DNA from: Eucalyptus grandis
Lineage: Eukaryota; Streptophyta; Magnoliopsida; Myrtales; Myrtaceae
Length of the DNA: 64,000 nucleotides
Reading direction: 5' to 3'
Assembly: GCF_016545825.1 (NCBI RefSeq)
Contig: NC_052618.1
Span: 58,582,561-58,646,560, forward strand
Shown here: piece after piece, positions 61,901-64,000 of the stretch
Layout of the letters: every line of letters starts with the position of its first letter
How positions within the stretch are numbered: position 1 is the stretch's first letter
Made by a program: the position numbers and the translations under genes
Notes under the pieces: generated by a model
Databases searched by the model: none
What the model was told of the DNA's origin: nothing
The model's input: the letters and a program-made list of their open reading frames with translations, nothing else

Positions 61901-63028
61901 ACTCTTCTGTCTTTTTTAGATTGTGGCATTATAATTTCATTTCTGCTGTCAGTCAGAATGCTGTTACTTGTTTATTTCCGTTAAATCTTTGATTTTGTCT
62001 TCGTTACATTGTATACTTTCAAACATTAAGCCCTTTTTTCCAATGAAGACATGAGTTTTCAACTTTGCAGTAATAAACAAAGTCTGTATTTTTAGACTGT
62101 GGCATTATAATTTTATGACTGCTGTTAGTCAAAAAGCTGTTGAAATTGTCCATTACCATCAAATCTATGATTTTCGTCTTCATTAGTTTACATTGTATAG
62201 TTTCAAACATTATGCCCTTTTTTTCCATGAAGACACAAGTTTTCAACTTCGCAGTCATAATTGTAGTGGTTTGTCATTGCTCATTAAACAGGAGGATTCA
62301 AAGCATATTTCCAGCTAATTCTGGATGTTTGTGAAAGATATTCGCTTCTTTTGATTTGTATATGAACTCTGCTGAGCAGGTCTCAATGTTCAAGAAAAAT
62401 TATGACCATCTTCCGAAAGATACTTACTTTGGAATGTACAAAGAATCGACTCGTGGTAATCCAAACTACTTCTTGACTTATGGAAATGGAAAAGCAGCTG
62501 CCCGAATTCAGGATCATCTCCGACCTAATGGAGCACACAGATGGCACAATTACATGAAAACCCCCAAGTATGGCGCTCTTATCTGTAAATGTTAGGCTTT
62601 TGATTGGCAGTCTACTTCATAGGCTGCAAATAATGCATCTCACTTTTTTTTTATTTCCTTCTAGATGTTAGTACAGTTGTTTGGGTAATTTATCTACAGA
62701 TCCAGCTCCTTGAGCGTCAGTAGGCTGATGTTACTAGTTTTTTTTTGTTTTTTAAAATATATAATGAAGGATGTTTGCTGGATTTATTTGTCATCTGTCT
62801 ATTTGTCCATAAATCTTTAGCACAAAGTCTTGGTATCTGTTCAGGTAGAATTTAACTATGCCATTTGCTTTGGCTGTTAGTGAGATCAAGTTGGAAGAGG
62901 CTGCTGTTCTTCATTACACATATGCCAAGTTCTCAGATTTGACTTCTAGGCGTGATAGGTGCGGCTGCAAGCCCACAAAGGAAGATGTTAAAAGATGCTT
63001 CATGTTAGAATTTGACAGATCAGTGAGT

Positions 63029-63066
<38 letters not shown>

Positions 63067-63872
63067 ACATGTATGTTTTCTCATATAGACATTTCTTTCC
63101 CTCTTCTTCTTTTGTTGGGTTGAGGAGTGAACTGTGGGTGGCTGGTGAAACTGAGCTGCATTTAGACGTAACTGGCTCTTATTTACTTTTGGGGAGACCA
63201 CAAGTTGTAGGAGGCCATTACATTGATTTTGATTTAAATTGGACCCATGTAGCAACAAATAAGCTTCCATAGTGATAAGCTATGTCTCGCCTAAGTGTCA
63301 AGGCTTCTACACACACGTGCGCACAAATGATGTGGGATTTTCAGCAAGGAATGAACTTTGCTCAAATGGAAAATCATCTGTCTTGTATTATGATGATGCT
63401 GGGTAAAAAGTGCTCTCTATAACTTGGTAACATCTGGGAGTCCAATGTAGTCACAAGTCTTTATTTCTCATCCTAATTTGCATGTATTATGAAAAATTAT
63501 CCAGTGGTTGAACTGTAGAGTCTATGTTTATGCTATAATAATCTGTTTGTGAAATTCCTTTTGATCGATGAAGCAAATGTAAATGCTGCAGGCATTCATA
63601 ATTGCTTCGACAGCTACTGAGGATGAAATGCTAAACTGGTAACACCTGGATACCATTCAGTTCTTTTCTTGTCTCATTTCTTTTAACGACGCTTCAACTT
63701 TAATATGATGAGGATCAGTCTGCTCAATAGTATTGGCTCACATCGAGTGGCTCTTTTTGGCAAATTATGTGATTTTTGGTTTAGGTATCATGAACATGTT
63801 GTCTGGGGTGACAAAGACATAAAGATAAAACTCCTAAGGAAAGGCATTCTAACTCGTATATATGCTCCCATG
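58945..63872 (+). CDS. type II membrane glycosyltransferase, GT-A type (GT92/Glyco_tranf_2_4-like), 3' end off the window
   Basis: Ten exons are visible: 58945-59334, 60370-60519, 60814-60866, 61187-61295, 61371-61505, 61755-61799, 62380-62567, 62881-63022, 63592-63638 and 63785-63872. They give 449 residues, all in phase; the last ends at ...LTRIYAPM with a GTAAGC donor, so at least one more exon lies beyond 64000. A Ser-rich cytosolic tail precedes one transmembrane segment (about 32-54), giving a Golgi-type topology. The catalytic domain starts near [32 protein letters not shown] holds a DxD motif (D245-T-D247), and a conserved Cys-rich segment ([18 protein letters not shown]) follows. I recall this as a plant family annotated only as glycosyltransferase; donor and acceptor are unknown. 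Confidence 0.9.
61918..62268. repeat. tandem duplication in intron 6 of the glycosyltransferase gene
   Basis: Two diverged direct copies of about 176 bp (61918-62093 and 62094-62268). They share TGTGGCATTATAATTT near the start, TTTCAAACATTA(A/T)GCCC in the middle and GAGTTTTCAACTT/AAGTTTTCAACTT near the end. Confidence 0.85.
63030..63064 (+). repeat. CT microsatellite at the start of glycosyltransferase intron 8
   Basis: About 17 CT units beginning 8 nt after the GTGAGT donor at 63023. Confidence 0.9.
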
Positions 63873-64000
63873 GTAAGCATCATTTCTAGTATTTTCTCTA
63901 CTGAATAGTACTATAAAAAAGGCTTTCTGCCCTTATCTCTAATTATACTTTGTCAAGATTGGACATGGGTGGGGGATGATAGAGCAAGTTTGGATTTTGT

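Noticed and set aside
1..64000. CRISPR array, operon, phage or other prokaryote-type system
   Set aside because: Intron-rich plant genes throughout; no regularly spaced repeats with unique spacers and no prokaryote-like gene clusters.
1..64000. Metabolic gene cluster linking neighbouring genes
   Set aside because: The twelve genes belong to unrelated housekeeping and signalling pathways, with no shared substrate or pathway logic.

Overview
The window is nuclear DNA of a flowering plant, most likely a eudicot. The genes have many short introns with GT/AG borders, the non-coding DNA is AT-rich, small non-autonomous DNA transposons and microsatellites are common, and every recognisable protein is a plant-type family member. 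The repeat style made me think of a woody rosid such as Myrtaceae, but I cannot verify that from sequence alone. There are no operons, CRISPR arrays, phage or bacterial features.

I rebuilt twelve protein-coding genes exon by exon by matching reading frame, splice sites and remembered family sequence. From left to right: AQUARIUS (-, 3' part off the left edge); an ABA2/xanthoxin-dehydrogenase-type SDR (+); two DNA-transposon-like elements with target-site duplications (8.2-9.6 kb); a plant calmodulin-binding-domain protein (+); a YAE1-like deca-GX3 protein (-); a trichome-birefringence-like (TBL/DUF231) protein (+); the GRAS protein SCL3 (-) with a leader intron; a gene-poor stretch with a third inverted-repeat element (25.8-30.5 kb); MUS81 (-, 15 exons); an 8-cysteine lipid-transfer-like secreted protein (+) with a 17-nt last exon; ARV1 (+, 10 exons); a JINGUBANG-like WD40 protein (+, intronless); the deubiquitinase UBP24 (-, 15-nt first coding exon); and a type II membrane glycosyltransferase (+) that continues past the right edge.

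The genes are functionally unrelated, as is usual for plant chromosomes: splicing, ABA synthesis, calcium signalling, Fe-S protein maturation, wall acetylation, GA/root signalling, recombination, lipid transport, sterol homeostasis, pollen or signalling WD40, deubiquitination and glycosylation. Neighbours are often divergent (AQR/ABA2, UBP24/GT) or tail-to-tail (CaM-binding/YAE1-like, TBL/SCL3, JGB/UBP24).

I found no convincing undescribed multi-gene system. The items most worth a second look are gene-structure details (hidden tiny exons, and competing splice donors 4 nt apart in MUS81), three transposon-like elements of different structure that all carry a similar GC-rich core, and tandem duplications inside two introns.
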